From Sphingomonas sp. S1-29 (GTDB lineage Bacteria; Pseudomonadota; Alphaproteobacteria; Sphingomonadales; Sphingomonadaceae), in assembly GCF_026167545.1 (NCBI RefSeq), contig NZ_CP110678.1, positions 1,733,501-1,797,500 of the forward strand: a stretch of 64,000 bases of DNA, written 5' to 3'. The translations under genes were made by a program, and so were the position numbers. Every line of letters starts with the position of its first letter. The first letter of the stretch is position 1. Shown one piece after another: positions 9,565 through 17,890 of this stretch. The notes beneath the pieces were generated by a model. The model was not told where the DNA came from, ran no database searches, and worked only from the letters and a program-made list of their open reading frames with translations.

Positions 9565-10323
9565 ATGCTGACGATCGTTCTGGCGGCGCTGTGCCTGTCG
9601 GGTTGCGAGGCGCAAGTACGCCCGCCGCAGCCCGAAAAGGTCGAGAAAGTAGGCGAATTCCCCCCCGCCGATCGTCCTGTCGCCACCATCGTGTCGAGCC
9701 GCTGGTCGACCGAGGAAGCGCGCGACCGGGTGAACGAGGCCGAGAAGGTGATGGACCGCGCCGGCATCAAGGCGGGGATGACGGTCGCGGATATCGGCGC
9801 GGGCGAGGGCTATTATACCGTCCGGCTGGCCGAGCGCGTTGGCGAGAATGGCCGGGTATTGGCGCAAGACATCGTTCCCGAGGTCCGCGACGCGCTGGCC
9901 GAGCGGGTGGCGCGCGACGGGCTCGACAATGTCAGCGTCCGGCTGGGGCTGCCGGCGGACCCGAAATTGCCCGAGAACAGCTTCGATCGCGTGCTGCTGG
10001 TGCATATGTATCACGAGATCGCCGAGCCCTATGAGTTCCTCTGGCGGCTCCACCCCTCGCTCCGCGGCAAGGGCGAGGTGATCGTCGTCGACGCCGATCG
10101 CCAGACGCAGAACCACGGCACCCCGCCCGCTTTGCTCAAATGCGAGTTCGAAGCGGTCGGCTATCGCCAGGTGCGCGCCGAGGAAACCGAATCGGCGGGC
10201 GGCTATATGGCGGTGTTCCGCGCCGATCGGCCGCGCCCCGCCCCCGACGCGATTCGCGGCTGCCGGATCGACCGCGACCCGGCGCTCCCCGCCCCGACCG
10301 CCACCGACGACATGCCGTCGTGA
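9565..10323 (+). CDS. Class I SAM-dependent methyltransferase, lipoprotein
   Basis: A methyltransferase-fold protein with a lipoprotein signal. The ATG at 9565 has an AGGG-type ribosome-binding site about 10 nt upstream and gives MLTIVLAALCLSGC, a lipobox with Cys14. A TTG at 9544 overlapping the prfB stop (ATTGA) would add seven residues and is also possible. The SAM-binding motif I is VADIGAGEGYYTVRLAERVG, followed by acidic and VLLVHMYHEI motifs typical of Methyltransf_25/31. Its substrate is unknown. A methyltransferase with a lipid anchor is unusual because SAM is cytoplasmic, but such annotations recur in Proteobacteria. The gene is probably co-transcribed with prfB. Confidence 0.8.
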   Translation: MLTIVLAALCLSGCEAQVRPPQPEKVEKVGEFPPADRPVATIVSSRWSTEEARDRVNEAEKVMDRAGIKAGMTVADIGAGEGYYTVRLAERVGENGRVLAQDIVPEVRDALAERVARDGLDNVSVRLGLPADPKLPENSFDRVLLVHMYHEIAEPYEFLWRLHPSLRGKGEVIVVDADRQTQNHGTPPALLKCEFEAVGYRQVRAEETESAGGYMAVFRADRPRPAPDAIRGCRIDRDPALPAPTATDDMPS

Positions 10324-10333
10324 CCGCGACGCG

Positions 10334-10720
10334 CTAGAGCAATCCGAGCAACCTGAAGCTTGCCACGCCGCTGCGCGTGACGACCAGGTGATCGAGCAAC
10401 GCGACATCGAGCGCCGCCAGCGCGCGATCGAGCGTGCGCGTCGCGGCGACGTCGGCATCGCTTGGCCGCAGATCGCCGCTCGGATGGTTGTGCGCCATCA
10501 CCAGCGCCGCAGCATCGAATGCGATCGCATCGGCGGCGACCTGGCGGATCGGCAGCCGCACCGACATCGCGTCGCGCGCCGTCGAATGGCGCATCGCGAG
10601 CAGCCGGCGCTCGTGATCGAGATAGGCGAACACCGCGACCTCGTTCGACACAGCGGCAATCGCCGCGAACATCCGGTGCGCGGCGGCGACATCGTCGATA
10701 CGGGGGGCAAGCCGCAGCAT
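10334..10720 (-). CDS. RadC-like JAB domain protein
   Basis: A 128-aa protein consisting almost only of a RadC-type JAB/JAMM domain. Metal-site residues are all visible: E27 in SNEVAVF, H77 and H79 in AHNHPSGDLRPSDAD, and D90. Full RadC proteins (about 220 aa) carry an N-terminal helix-hairpin-helix region that is missing here. The fold is that of a zinc isopeptidase/deamidase, but no physiological role of RadC is settled. The gene is convergent with the methyltransferase and divergent from thyA. Confidence 0.8.
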   Translation of the reverse strand: MLRLAPRIDDVAAAHRMFAAIAAVSNEVAVFAYLDHERRLLAMRHSTARDAMSVRLPIRQVAADAIAFDAAALVMAHNHPSGDLRPSDADVAATRTLDRALAALDVALLDHLVVTRSGVASFRLLGLL

Positions 10721-10839
10721 GGGCGATCATCCCACCCCTGCCGCGCGGCGCGAAACCGAACCGGCTCCGGAACGGATGGTTCGTCGATGCCTGGTGGTCG
10801 ATGCTTGGCGCTCGATGCCGCCTCGGCTAGGCAAGGCGC

Positions 10840-11634
10840 ATGCGGCAATATCTAGACCTGATGCAACGCGCGCTCGATCACGGCGTCGTCACGATGGACC
10901 GGACCGGGGTCGGCACGCGCAGCGTGTTCGGCCACCAGATGCGCTTCGACCTGGCGCAGGGTTTCCCGGTGCTGACCACCAAGAAGCTCCATCTTCGATC
11001 GATCATCGTCGAATTGCTGTGGTTCCTGCGCGGCGACACCAATATCGGCTGGCTGCGCGATCGCCAGGTCCGCATCTGGGACGAATGGGCCGACGAGAAT
11101 GGCGATCTCGGCCCGGTCTATGGCAAGCAGTGGCGCGATTGGGCGACCGCCGAGGGCGGGCATGTTGACCAGATCGCCGAGCTGATCGCGACGATCCGCG
11201 GCAATCCCGCCTCGCGCCGGCAGATCGTCACCGCGTGGAACCCCGGCGAGCTGCACGCGATGGCGCTGTCGCCCTGTCACTGCCTGTTCCAGACGCATGT
11301 CGCCAATGGCCGGCTGTCGCTCCAACTGTACCAACGCTCGGCCGACATCTTCCTCGGCGTGCCGTTCAATATCGCGAGCTATGCGCTGCTCACGCACATG
11401 CTCGCGCAGATCTGCGACCTCGAGGTCGGCGAGTTCATCTGGACCGGCGGCGATTGCCATTTGTACGAGAATCACCTCGACCAGGCGCGCGAGCAGCTGT
11501 CGCGTACGCCGGGCGCGCTGCCGACGCTGACGATCCTGCGCCGCCCGCCGTCGATCGACGCCTATGAATATGAGGATTTCGTGCTGAACGACTATGTCGC
11601 GCAGCCGCATATCAAGGCGGCGGTGGCGGTTTGA
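10840..11634 (+). CDS. thyA: Thymidylate synthase
   Basis: Converts dUMP to dTMP using methylene-tetrahydrofolate. The 264-aa length matches the E. coli enzyme. The catalytic C146 is in [12 protein letters not shown], and [12 protein letters not shown] is the N-terminal phosphate-binding loop. Its stop overlaps the folA start (TTGA), so the two enzymes, which share the folate cycle, are translationally coupled. Confidence 0.97.
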   Translation: MRQYLDLMQRALDHGVVTMDRTGVGTRSVFGHQMRFDLAQGFPVLTTKKLHLRSIIVELLWFLRGDTNIGWLRDRQVRIWDEWADENGDLGPVYGKQWRDWATAEGGHVDQIAELIATIRGNPASRRQIVTAWNPGELHAMALSPCHCLFQTHVANGRLSLQLYQRSADIFLGVPFNIASYALLTHMLAQICDLEVGEFIWTGGDCHLYENHLDQAREQLSRTPGALPTLTILRRPPSIDAYEYEDFVLNDYVAQPHIKAAVAV

Positions 11635-12128
11635 CCCGCACAATCGCCTTCTACCTCGCGCGCGCCGACAATGGCGTGATCGGCTGCGACGGCGCGCTGC
11701 CCTGGCGGCTGCCCGCCGATCTGAAGCGCTTCAAGGCGATGACGATGGGCAAGCCGATGCTGATGGGGCGCAAGACCTTCGAGAGCTTCCCCAGCCTGCT
11801 TCCCGGTCGCCGGCATATCGTGCTGACGCGCGATACCGGCTGGACTGCGGCGGGGGCCGAGGTCGCGCATTCGGTCGACGACGCGCTGGCGCTGGCGGGC
11901 GATGCGCCCGAACTCGCAGTGATCGGCGGCGCGCAAATCTACGCGCTGCTGCTGCCGCACGCGACGCGGATCGAAGTGACCGAAGTGCATCTCAACCCCG
12001 AGGGCGACGCGGTGGTCCCGGCGTTCGACCCAGCCGACTGGGCCGAAGCCGAGCGCGAAGCACATCCCGCCGCTGGCGAGCGCCCCGCGTTCGATTTCGT
12101 CACGCTCAACCGCCGCACCGCGCCCTAA
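11631..12128 (+). CDS. folA: Dihydrofolate reductase
   Basis: Regenerates tetrahydrofolate from the dihydrofolate released by ThyA. It has 165 aa. The TTG at 11631 overlaps the thyA stop and gives [18 protein letters not shown], matching the family N-terminus; the next ATG would cut into the fold. Active-site landmarks are [12 protein letters not shown], with D30 equivalent to E. coli D27, [10 protein letters not shown] for NADPH binding, and [13 protein letters not shown]. It is transcribed in the thyA-folA-ribF-ileS-lspA run. Confidence 0.95.
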   Translation: MTRTIAFYLARADNGVIGCDGALPWRLPADLKRFKAMTMGKPMLMGRKTFESFPSLLPGRRHIVLTRDTGWTAAGAEVAHSVDDALALAGDAPELAVIGGAQIYALLLPHATRIEVTEVHLNPEGDAVVPAFDPADWAEAEREAHPAAGERPAFDFVTLNRRTAP

Positions 12129-12171
12129 GCAGGGCATTTGCAAGCGGCGCGCCCGCCCCTATAGCCGCGCC

Positions 12172-13101
12172 ATGCAGCGGCTCGACGGCGGCGCGACGGT
12201 TCCCGCCCCCTTGCGCGGCGCGATCGTGGCGCTGGGTAATTTCGACGGTTTCCACCTCGGGCACCAGGCAGTGGTGGGCCGCGCGATCGCGCGCGCGCGC
12301 GCCGAGGGGCGCCCCGCGATCGTCGCCACCTTCGATCCGCATCCGGCGCGCCATTTCCGCCCCGAAACCCCGCCCTTCCGCCTGACGACGCTCGACCAGC
12401 GCGAGCGGCTGTTTGGCCAGGCGGGGGCCGATGCGATGCTGGTGTTCGGCTTCGATGCCGAGCTCGCGGGGCTGCCCGCGCGTGCCTTCGCGCAACAGCG
12501 GCTGGTCGATCGGATCGGCGCGGGCGGGGTGGTGACCGGCGCCGACTTCACCTTCGGCAAGGGCCGCGACGGCGATGTCGCGACGCTGGCGACGCTCGGC
12601 GCCGAGCTGGGGTACAGCGTCGACACCGTGGCGCCGGTGCTGTGCGATGGCGCCGTGGTCTCGTCGAGCAGCATCCGCGAGCATCTGCGCGCCGGCGATC
12701 CGCAAGCCGCCGCCGCGCTGCTGACGCGGCCGTTCGCGATCGAGGGCGTGGTCGAGCATGGCGCGAAGCTCGGGCGACAGTTGGGCTATCCCACCGCCAA
12801 CCTGTCGATGGGCCAGTATCTGCGCCCGCGCTACGGCATCTATGCGGTGCGCGGGCGGTTGGCCGATGGGCGGGTGCTGCAGGGTGCGGCGAATCTGGGG
12901 ATACGCCCGACGATCGAGGGCGCGCCGGTCGAACTGCTCGAACCGTATTTCTTCGATTTCGACGGCGATCTGTACGGGCAGGTGATCGAGGTGGCGCTGA
13001 TCGCGTTCCTGCGGCCCGAAGGCAAGTTCGACGGGCTCGAAGCGCTGAAGGTCCAGATGGCCGCCGATTGCGAGCGGGCTAGAGCGATATTGGCGACGTA
13101 A
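12172..13101 (+). CDS. ribF: Bifunctional riboflavin kinase/FAD synthetase
   Basis: Makes FMN and then FAD from riboflavin. The 309-aa protein starts with an FAD synthetase (adenylyltransferase) domain showing GNFDGFHLGHQAVV (H28, H31) and SSSSIREHL. The C-terminal riboflavin kinase domain has LGRQLGYPTANL and the catalytic-region sequence GAPVELLEPYFFDFDGDLYG. It lies 43 bp after folA. Placement before ileS and lspA matches the ribF-ileS-lspA order found in many Proteobacteria. Confidence 0.96.
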   Translation: MQRLDGGATVPAPLRGAIVALGNFDGFHLGHQAVVGRAIARARAEGRPAIVATFDPHPARHFRPETPPFRLTTLDQRERLFGQAGADAMLVFGFDAELAGLPARAFAQQRLVDRIGAGGVVTGADFTFGKGRDGDVATLATLGAELGYSVDTVAPVLCDGAVVSSSSIREHLRAGDPQAAAALLTRPFAIEGVVEHGAKLGRQLGYPTANLSMGQYLRPRYGIYAVRGRLADGRVLQGAANLGIRPTIEGAPVELLEPYFFDFDGDLYGQVIEVALIAFLRPEGKFDGLEALKVQMAADCERARAILAT

Positions 13102-13228
13102 CTCCCCTCCCTGGAAGGGAGGGGTTGGGGGTGGGTCGAGTGCTCGCGATACCGCACCACCTGCGCTCCGGGCGCCGTATGCGCCGAGCCTCCACCCACC
13201 CCCAGCCCCTCCCTTGCAGGGAGGGGGG
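13102..13228. repeat. GC-rich palindromic repeat, family B (copy 1)
   Basis: A 127-bp element whose ends are themselves hairpins: CTCCCCTCCCTGGAAGGGAG at the left and a mirrored CCCCAGCCCCTCCC end at the right, around a variable core. It fills the ribF-ileS gap. Related copies lie at 40440-40565, 45354-45476 and 47009-47135. Confidence 0.8.
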
Positions 13229-13253
13229 CTAAGGCCGTAAAGCCCGCCCACCC

Positions 13254-16250
13254 ATGACCGACACCCCTCCTCCACCGCGCGACTGGCGCGATACCGTCTT
13301 CCTGCCGAAGACCGACTTTCCGATGAAGGCCGGCCTTGCCGCCAAGGAACCCGCGATCCTCGATCGCTGGGCGAGCATCGGCGTATACGACCGCCTGCGC
13401 GAGCAGCGCGCCGGGCGCGAGCGTTTCATCCTTCACGACGGCCCGCCCTATGCCAATGGCGACATCCATATGGGCCATGCGATGAACAAGGTGCTCAAGG
13501 ACATCGTCGTGCGCAGCCAGAGCCTGATGGGCAAGGACGCGCCCTATGTGCCCGGCTGGGACTGTCACGGGCTGCCGATCGAATGGAAGATCGAGGAAGC
13601 CTATCGCGCCAAGAAGAAGTCGAAGGACGAGGTGCCCGCGACCGAATTCCGCCAGGAATGCCGCGACTATGCCGCGAAATGGGTCGACGTGCAGGCGGCG
13701 CAGTTCGCGCGGCTGGGCGTGATGGGTGATTGGGCCAACCCGTATCTGACGATGAACTTCGCCTCCGAGGCGGTGATCGCCGGGGAGCTGCTGAAGTTCG
13801 CGATGTCGGGCCAGCTCTATCGCGGGGCCAAGCCGGTGATGTGGTCGCCGGTCGAAAAGACCGCGCTGGCCGAGGCCGAGGTCGAATATGAGGACGTGGT
13901 GTCGACGCAGATCGACGTCGCGTTCGAGATCGTCGATGCGCCGAACGCGCCCGAACTGGTGGGCGCGCATGCAGTGATCTGGACGACGACGCCGTGGACG
14001 ATCCCCGTCAACCAGGCTTTGGCCTATGGGGAGGAGATCGAGTATGTCGTTCTGGCGGAGGGCGATCGAAGGGTCCTTCTTGCCGAGGCGTTGGTCGATA
14101 GCTTTTACGGCCGCGCTTTCTCCAATCGTCATCCCGGCGAAGGCCGGGATCCACTTACGCCGCTGGGCGAAGGTGGCGCGCTGGACCCCGGCCTTCGCCG
14201 GGGTGACGGCGGGGATGCGGCGGGGCGCGGGGCCATCCTTTGGCGTGGTACCGGTGCGCAACTCGCCGGCGCCATTGCGCGCCACCCGATGCACGCCCTC
14301 GGCGGCTTCTTCGCCAAGCCGCGCCCGTTCCTGGCGGGTGATTTCGTCACCGCCGATGCGGGCACCGGGCTCGTCCATATGGCCCCCGATCACGGCGAGG
14401 ATGATTTCGCACTGTGCAAAGCCAACGGCCTCGAACCGGTGTTCGCGGTCGACGATGCCGGGATGTACCGCGCCGATTGGGCGTGGCTCGGCGGCCAGGG
14501 ATCGGTGATCAACAAGAAGTTCGTGGCCAGCGATGGCCCGATCTGCAGCGACTTGCGCGCGGCAGGCGCGTTGCTCGCGGCGTCGGACGATTTCGCGCAC
14601 AGCTATCCGCATAGCTGGCGGTCGAAGGCGAAGGTAATTTTCCGCTGCACGCCGCAATGGTTCATTCCGATGGACAGGGCGACCAACGCCACCGGCGTCA
14701 CCCCAGCGCAGGCTGGGGTCTCTGGCGAGGGCGCGGGACAGGAGCCGCACGAGACCCCAGCCTTCGCTGGGGTGACGGATGTTGCAACCAGAGCGGAAGC
14801 AGGCGGCAACGCCCCCACCCTTCGCGCCCTCGCGCTCGACGCGATCGAGCGCACCCATTGGGTGCCCGCACGATCGCAGAACCGGATCCGCGCGATGGTC
14901 GAGGGGCGGCCCGATTGGGTCATCAGCCGCCAGCGCGCCTGGGGGGTGCCGATCCCGGTCTATCTGAACCGCAAGACCGGCGATTATCTGCGCGACGAAG
15001 CGGTGAACGAACGCATCCTCGCCGCCTTCCGTGAAGGCGGGGCCGATGCGTGGTTCGCCGCCGATCATCAGGCGCTGCTTGGGGCAGAGCATGACCTTGC
15101 CGACTATGCCGTCGTCACCGACATTCTTGACGTGTGGTTCGATTCGGGCAGCACGCATGTGTTCACCGTCGAGGCGCGCTATGGCGAAGGCGTTCGCGCC
15201 AACCTGTATCTCGAAGGATCGGATCAGCATCGCGGCTGGTTCCAGTCGTCACTGCTCGAAAGCTGCGGCACGCGCGGGCGTGCGCCCTATGACGCGGTGC
15301 TGACCCACGGCTTCGCGCTCGACGGCAATGGCCGCAAAATGTCGAAGTCGCTGGGCAATGTCGTCGATCCGCTCAAGGTGATCGGTGAATCAGGTGCCGA
15401 CATCCTGCGGCTATGGGTGGCGCAAACCGATTATTTCGAGGATGTCCGCATCGGCAAGGAAGTGCTGTCGGGCACCGGCGATACCTATCGCAAGCTGCGC
15501 AACACCTTCCGCTATCTGCTCGGCGCACTCGAAGGCTTTGACGAGCGCGAGCGAGTCGCGGTCGCCGACATGCCAGAGCTTGAGCGCTATGTGCTGGGCA
15601 AGCTCGGCAAGCTCGACGCCGAACTGCGCGCCGCCGCCGAAGCGTTTGAATTCAATCGCTACACCCGCGCGCTGTCCGATTTCGCCAATGACGATCTGTC
15701 GGCGTTCTTTTTCGATATCCGCAAGGACAGCCTGTATTGCGACGCCGCCGACAGCATCAAGCGGCGGTCGTACCGCACGATGCTAGACGTGCTGTTCCAC
15801 GCGATGGTGCGCTATGCCGCGCCGATCCTGTGCTTCACTGCTGAGGAAGTGTGGCAGGCGCGCTTCCCCAGCGAAGACGGATCGGTGCATTTCCTCGAAT
15901 GGCCCGAATTACCCGCAATCCCCGCCGACCTGAAGCTCGGCACCGATTGGGACGGCGTGCGCGCGCTTCGCGAACAGGTGACCGAGGCGATCGAGCCGCT
16001 GCGCCGCGAAAAGACGGTGCGGTCGAGCCTTGAGGCTGAAGTCACCCTGCCCGATCTGCCGCTGTCGCCCGATGCGCTGGCCGAGATCTTTATCTCGGGC
16101 CAGGTGCACCCCGGCGAGTCGCTGGCGATCACCCGCACCGAAAAGCACAAGTGCGGCCGCTGCTGGCGGCACCTGCCCGAAGTGGTGGACGAGGTTGCAG
16201 GCGGAAGCGGCTTGTGCGACCGCTGTGCCGAGGTGGTGCAGCATGCGTGA
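13254..16250 (+). CDS. ileS: Isoleucyl-tRNA synthetase with two in-frame repeat insertions
   Basis: Charges tRNA-Ile. The 998-aa class I synthetase has HMGH at 72-75, KMSKS at 695-699, a WTTTPWTIP editing-domain motif and a C-terminal zinc knuckle (CGRCWRHL ... CDRCAEVV). It is oddly enlarged. Residues about 292-319, in the CP1 editing domain, and about 481-508, near where CP1 rejoins the catalytic core, are translations of two 82-bp palindromic repeats (14127-14208, 14696-14777). They have peptide signatures such as NRHPGEGRDP and TPAQAGVSG, plus short extra flanks. The frame stays open, so the gene is probably functional, with the inserts as surface loops. The gene is essential and no second ileS is visible here. 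Its 3' end overlaps lspA by 8 bp. Confidence 0.95.
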   Translation: MTDTPPPPRDWRDTVFLPKTDFPMKAGLAAKEPAILDRWASIGVYDRLREQRAGRERFILHDGPPYANGDIHMGHAMNKVLKDIVVRSQSLMGKDAPYVPGWDCHGLPIEWKIEEAYRAKKKSKDEVPATEFRQECRDYAAKWVDVQAAQFARLGVMGDWANPYLTMNFASEAVIAGELLKFAMSGQLYRGAKPVMWSPVEKTALAEAEVEYEDVVSTQIDVAFEIVDAPNAPELVGAHAVIWTTTPWTIPVNQALAYGEEIEYVVLAEGDRRVLLAEALVDSFYGRAFSNRHPGEGRDPLTPLGEGGALDPGLRRGDGGDAAGRGAILWRGTGAQLAGAIARHPMHALGGFFAKPRPFLAGDFVTADAGTGLVHMAPDHGEDDFALCKANGLEPVFAVDDAGMYRADWAWLGGQGSVINKKFVASDGPICSDLRAAGALLAASDDFAHSYPHSWRSKAKVIFRCTPQWFIPMDRATNATGVTPAQAGVSGEGAGQEPHETPAFAGVTDVATRAEAGGNAPTLRALALDAIERTHWVPARSQNRIRAMVEGRPDWVISRQRAWGVPIPVYLNRKTGDYLRDEAVNERILAAFREGGADAWFAADHQALLGAEHDLADYAVVTDILDVWFDSGSTHVFTVEARYGEGVRANLYLEGSDQHRGWFQSSLLESCGTRGRAPYDAVLTHGFALDGNGRKMSKSLGNVVDPLKVIGESGADILRLWVAQTDYFEDVRIGKEVLSGTGDTYRKLRNTFRYLLGALEGFDERERVAVADMPELERYVLGKLGKLDAELRAAAEAFEFNRYTRALSDFANDDLSAFFFDIRKDSLYCDAADSIKRRSYRTMLDVLFHAMVRYAAPILCFTAEEVWQARFPSEDGSVHFLEWPELPAIPADLKLGTDWDGVRALREQVTEAIEPLRREKTVRSSLEAEVTLPDLPLSPDALAEIFISGQVHPGESLAITRTEKHKCGRCWRHLPEVVDEVAGGSGLCDRCAEVVQHA
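14127..14208. repeat. Palindromic repeat, family A (copy 2), inside ileS
   Basis: An 82-bp element with 27-bp arms at 14127-14153 and 14182-14208 that match as an inverted repeat with two mismatches. It lies wholly within the ileS coding sequence and is translated without a stop as part of the editing domain. Confidence 0.9.
14696..14777. repeat. Palindromic repeat, family A (copy 3), inside ileS
   Basis: An 82-bp element with 27-bp arms at 14696-14722 and 14751-14777 that match with one mismatch. It is the same size as the copy 488 bp upstream but has a different arm sequence (CACCCCAGCGCAGGCTGGGG core). It is translated in frame within ileS. Confidence 0.9.
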
Positions 16251-16782
16251 CGGGCGTAATTTCGGCTTTGTGGTGGCGGCGGCGATCTTCCTGATCGATC
16301 AGCTGTCCAAATGGCTCGTCACCGACGTGCTGGGCATTTCCTATATGGGCGCGCGGCTCGAATTGCTGTCGTTCTTCGACCTGCGCTTCGTGCCCAATGT
16401 CGGCGTCTCGCTGGGGCTGTTGCCCGCCGAAAGCCCGATGATGCGCTGGGCCTTGGTGGCGCTCACCGGCGGAATCGCGGTCGCGGTCGGTATGTGGCTG
16501 GCGCGCGAGCCCAACCGCAACGACCGGCTGGCGCTGGCGCTGGTGCTCGGCGGTGCGCTCGGCAACATCCTCGATCGGATCCGCTTTGGCTATGTCGTCG
16601 ATTTCGCCGATCTGCACTTCGGCGAGTGGCGGCCGTTCCTGGTCTTCAACGTTGCCGACGCCGCGATTAGCATCGGCGTCGTGATTCTGCTGCTGCGTGC
16701 GCTGTTCGTACGCGACAAGCCTGCTATCGAGCCGTCAAACGGGGCCGACAAGCCTGCTCCTGTGGAGAAAATGAATGCGTAA
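16243..16782 (+). CDS. lspA: Lipoprotein signal peptidase (signal peptidase II)
   Basis: Inner-membrane aspartyl protease that removes signal peptides from prolipoproteins. The ATG at 16243 overlaps the ileS end and gives a 179-aa protein starting MRDGRNFGFVVAAAIFLID. Four transmembrane segments are evident. The catalytic aspartates lie in DRIRFGYVVDFADLHFG and FNVADAAISIG. The usual N-x-G-A-A-F motif reads NVGVSLGLL, a moderate deviation. It overlaps the next gene, itself a lipoprotein substrate, by 8 bp. Confidence 0.95.
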   Translation: MRDGRNFGFVVAAAIFLIDQLSKWLVTDVLGISYMGARLELLSFFDLRFVPNVGVSLGLLPAESPMMRWALVALTGGIAVAVGMWLAREPNRNDRLALALVLGGALGNILDRIRFGYVVDFADLHFGEWRPFLVFNVADAAISIGVVILLLRALFVRDKPAIEPSNGADKPAPVEKMNA

Positions 16783-17272
16783 CCTGCTCGTCTTCGGTGC
16801 CCTGGGCACCGCCTTGTTGCTGGCCGGTTGCGGCAAGAGCGGCCTCGATCGCGAACGCCCCGACGAATTCGCGGTCGCGCGCCAGGCGCCGCTGGTGATC
16901 CCGCCCGATTTCTCGCTGGTCCCGCCGCAGCCCGGCGCACCGCGTCCGCAGGATACCGGTGCGGCCAACCAGGGGCTCGAGGCGCTGTTCGGCGGCCCGG
17001 CTGCCCGCAGCACCAGCGAATCGATGACGCTGCGCGAGGCGGGTGCCGCGACCTCGGCTCCAGGCGTTCGTTCGGAAGCCGGCGACCCCGCCACCAGCGT
17101 GATCGACAAGGGTTCGACCACGCGCGACATCGTCGCGGCGCCGCAGGGCGACGGCCAGGACGCGCGCGCGGTGACCGGCGCAGCGGCACCCGCCGCCGAT
17201 GCGGCAACGGTACCGGTCGGCCCAAACCCCGCCGCCACCCCGCCGCCGACCGCTACGCCGACGCCGCAATAA
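16775..17272 (+). CDS. DUF3035-type lipoprotein
   Basis: A 165-aa small lipoprotein with signal MRNLLVFGALGTALLLAGC (lipid-modified Cys19). A conserved segment follows (DEFAVARQAPLVIPPDFSLV), then a Pro/Ala-rich low-complexity tail from about residue 125. This layout matches the DUF3035 family found next to lspA in sphingomonads. The function is unknown; envelope structure is an inference from location. It overlaps the lspA stop and ends the thyA-to-lspA run before a strong terminator. Confidence 0.8.
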   Translation: MRNLLVFGALGTALLLAGCGKSGLDRERPDEFAVARQAPLVIPPDFSLVPPQPGAPRPQDTGAANQGLEALFGGPAARSTSESMTLREAGAATSAPGVRSEAGDPATSVIDKGSTTRDIVAAPQGDGQDARAVTGAAAPAADAATVPVGPNPAATPPPTATPTPQ

Positions 17273-17302
17273 GGCCGAACCTGGCCTGAAGCCGATACGT
17301 GC

Positions 17303-17345
17303 AGCCCGATGCGTTCTTGCGAACGCGTCGGGCTTTGCTTTTGGG
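17303..17345 (+). terminator. Rho-independent terminator
   Basis: The inverted repeat AGCCCGATGCGTTC / GAACGCGTCGGGCT, with only one non-Watson-Crick pair, is followed by TTTGCTTTT. It closes the ileS-lspA-lipoprotein transcript. Confidence 0.85.
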
Positions 17346-17400
17346 CAGCCATGTTTTCGCCATCACCGCATGATGCTATGCTCCCGATATCCATCGGGGG

Positions 17401-17765
17401 ATGCCGATCATGCTGGTGCTGCTCTTGTCGCTACTTCAGGCGGGCGCCGATCCGCAGCAATTGCTGGCGGCGCATGCCAAGCTGACCCAGGCCGAGATCC
17501 CCTGCCGCGCGACCGCCGACGATCGCGAGATCGTGGTATGCGCCGCGCGCGATGCCGATCGCTACCGCGTGCCGTATATCACGCCACGGCGGGCGATCCC
17601 AAGATCGTCGATGTCCCCGGCGAACGATCGCGGCTGATCGCGCAGACCAATAATTGCCAGGAACTGCGCAACAACATGACCGGGTGCGGGATGGCGGGGG
17701 TATCGATGACCGCGGGCAACGGGCGCGGCGTCGGGGTGGAGAAGCCGAGGCCGCTGGCGCCTTGA
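17401..17765 (+). pseudogene. Small secreted protein, frameshifted
   Basis: The first frame (17401-17637) encodes MPIMLVLLLSLLQAGADPQQ..., a signal-like start followed by EIPCRATADDREIVVCAARD, a pattern common in sphingomonad secreted hypotheticals. At about 17583 the coding sense moves to another frame, which continues as GDPKIVDVPGERSRLIAQTN to a stop at 17765. Joining the two gives a coherent protein of about 121 aa with four or more cysteines (C in EIPCRA, VVCAA, NNCQEL and TGCGM). One missing C in a CCC run (acgcc-acggc) would explain it. It may be a real mutation or a sequencing error. Function unknown. Confidence 0.55.
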
Positions 17766-17785
17766 ACACGGCGGTCAGCCCTTAG

Positions 17786-17862
17786 CCGTTCGTTTCGAGC
17801 GAAGTCGAGAAACGAGACCAGGCGCTGCGCGGCGGTTTCTCGACTACGCTCGAAACGAACGG
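17786..17862. repeat. Palindromic repeat, family C (copy 1)
   Basis: A 77-bp element with 28-bp arms at 17786-17813 and 17835-17862 (CCGTTCGTTTCGAGCGAAGT type) that match with one mismatch. It sits between two convergent genes and is followed by TTTTT, so it could also act as a terminator. A second copy is at 38350-38452. Confidence 0.85.
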
Positions 17863-17890
17863 TTTTTCGTAAGCCTCAGCAACCGAGGCG

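Noticed and set aside
13102..13228. GC-rich repeat considered as a riboswitch or tRNA-like leader of ileS
   Set aside because: Copies of the same element occur at 40440, 45354 and 47009 next to unrelated genes, so it is an interspersed repeat, and no T-box features are visible.
12840..15230. A 796-codon minus-strand frame across ribF and ileS
   Set aside because: Antisense to two well-defined genes; it reads through repeats on the opposite strand without family features.
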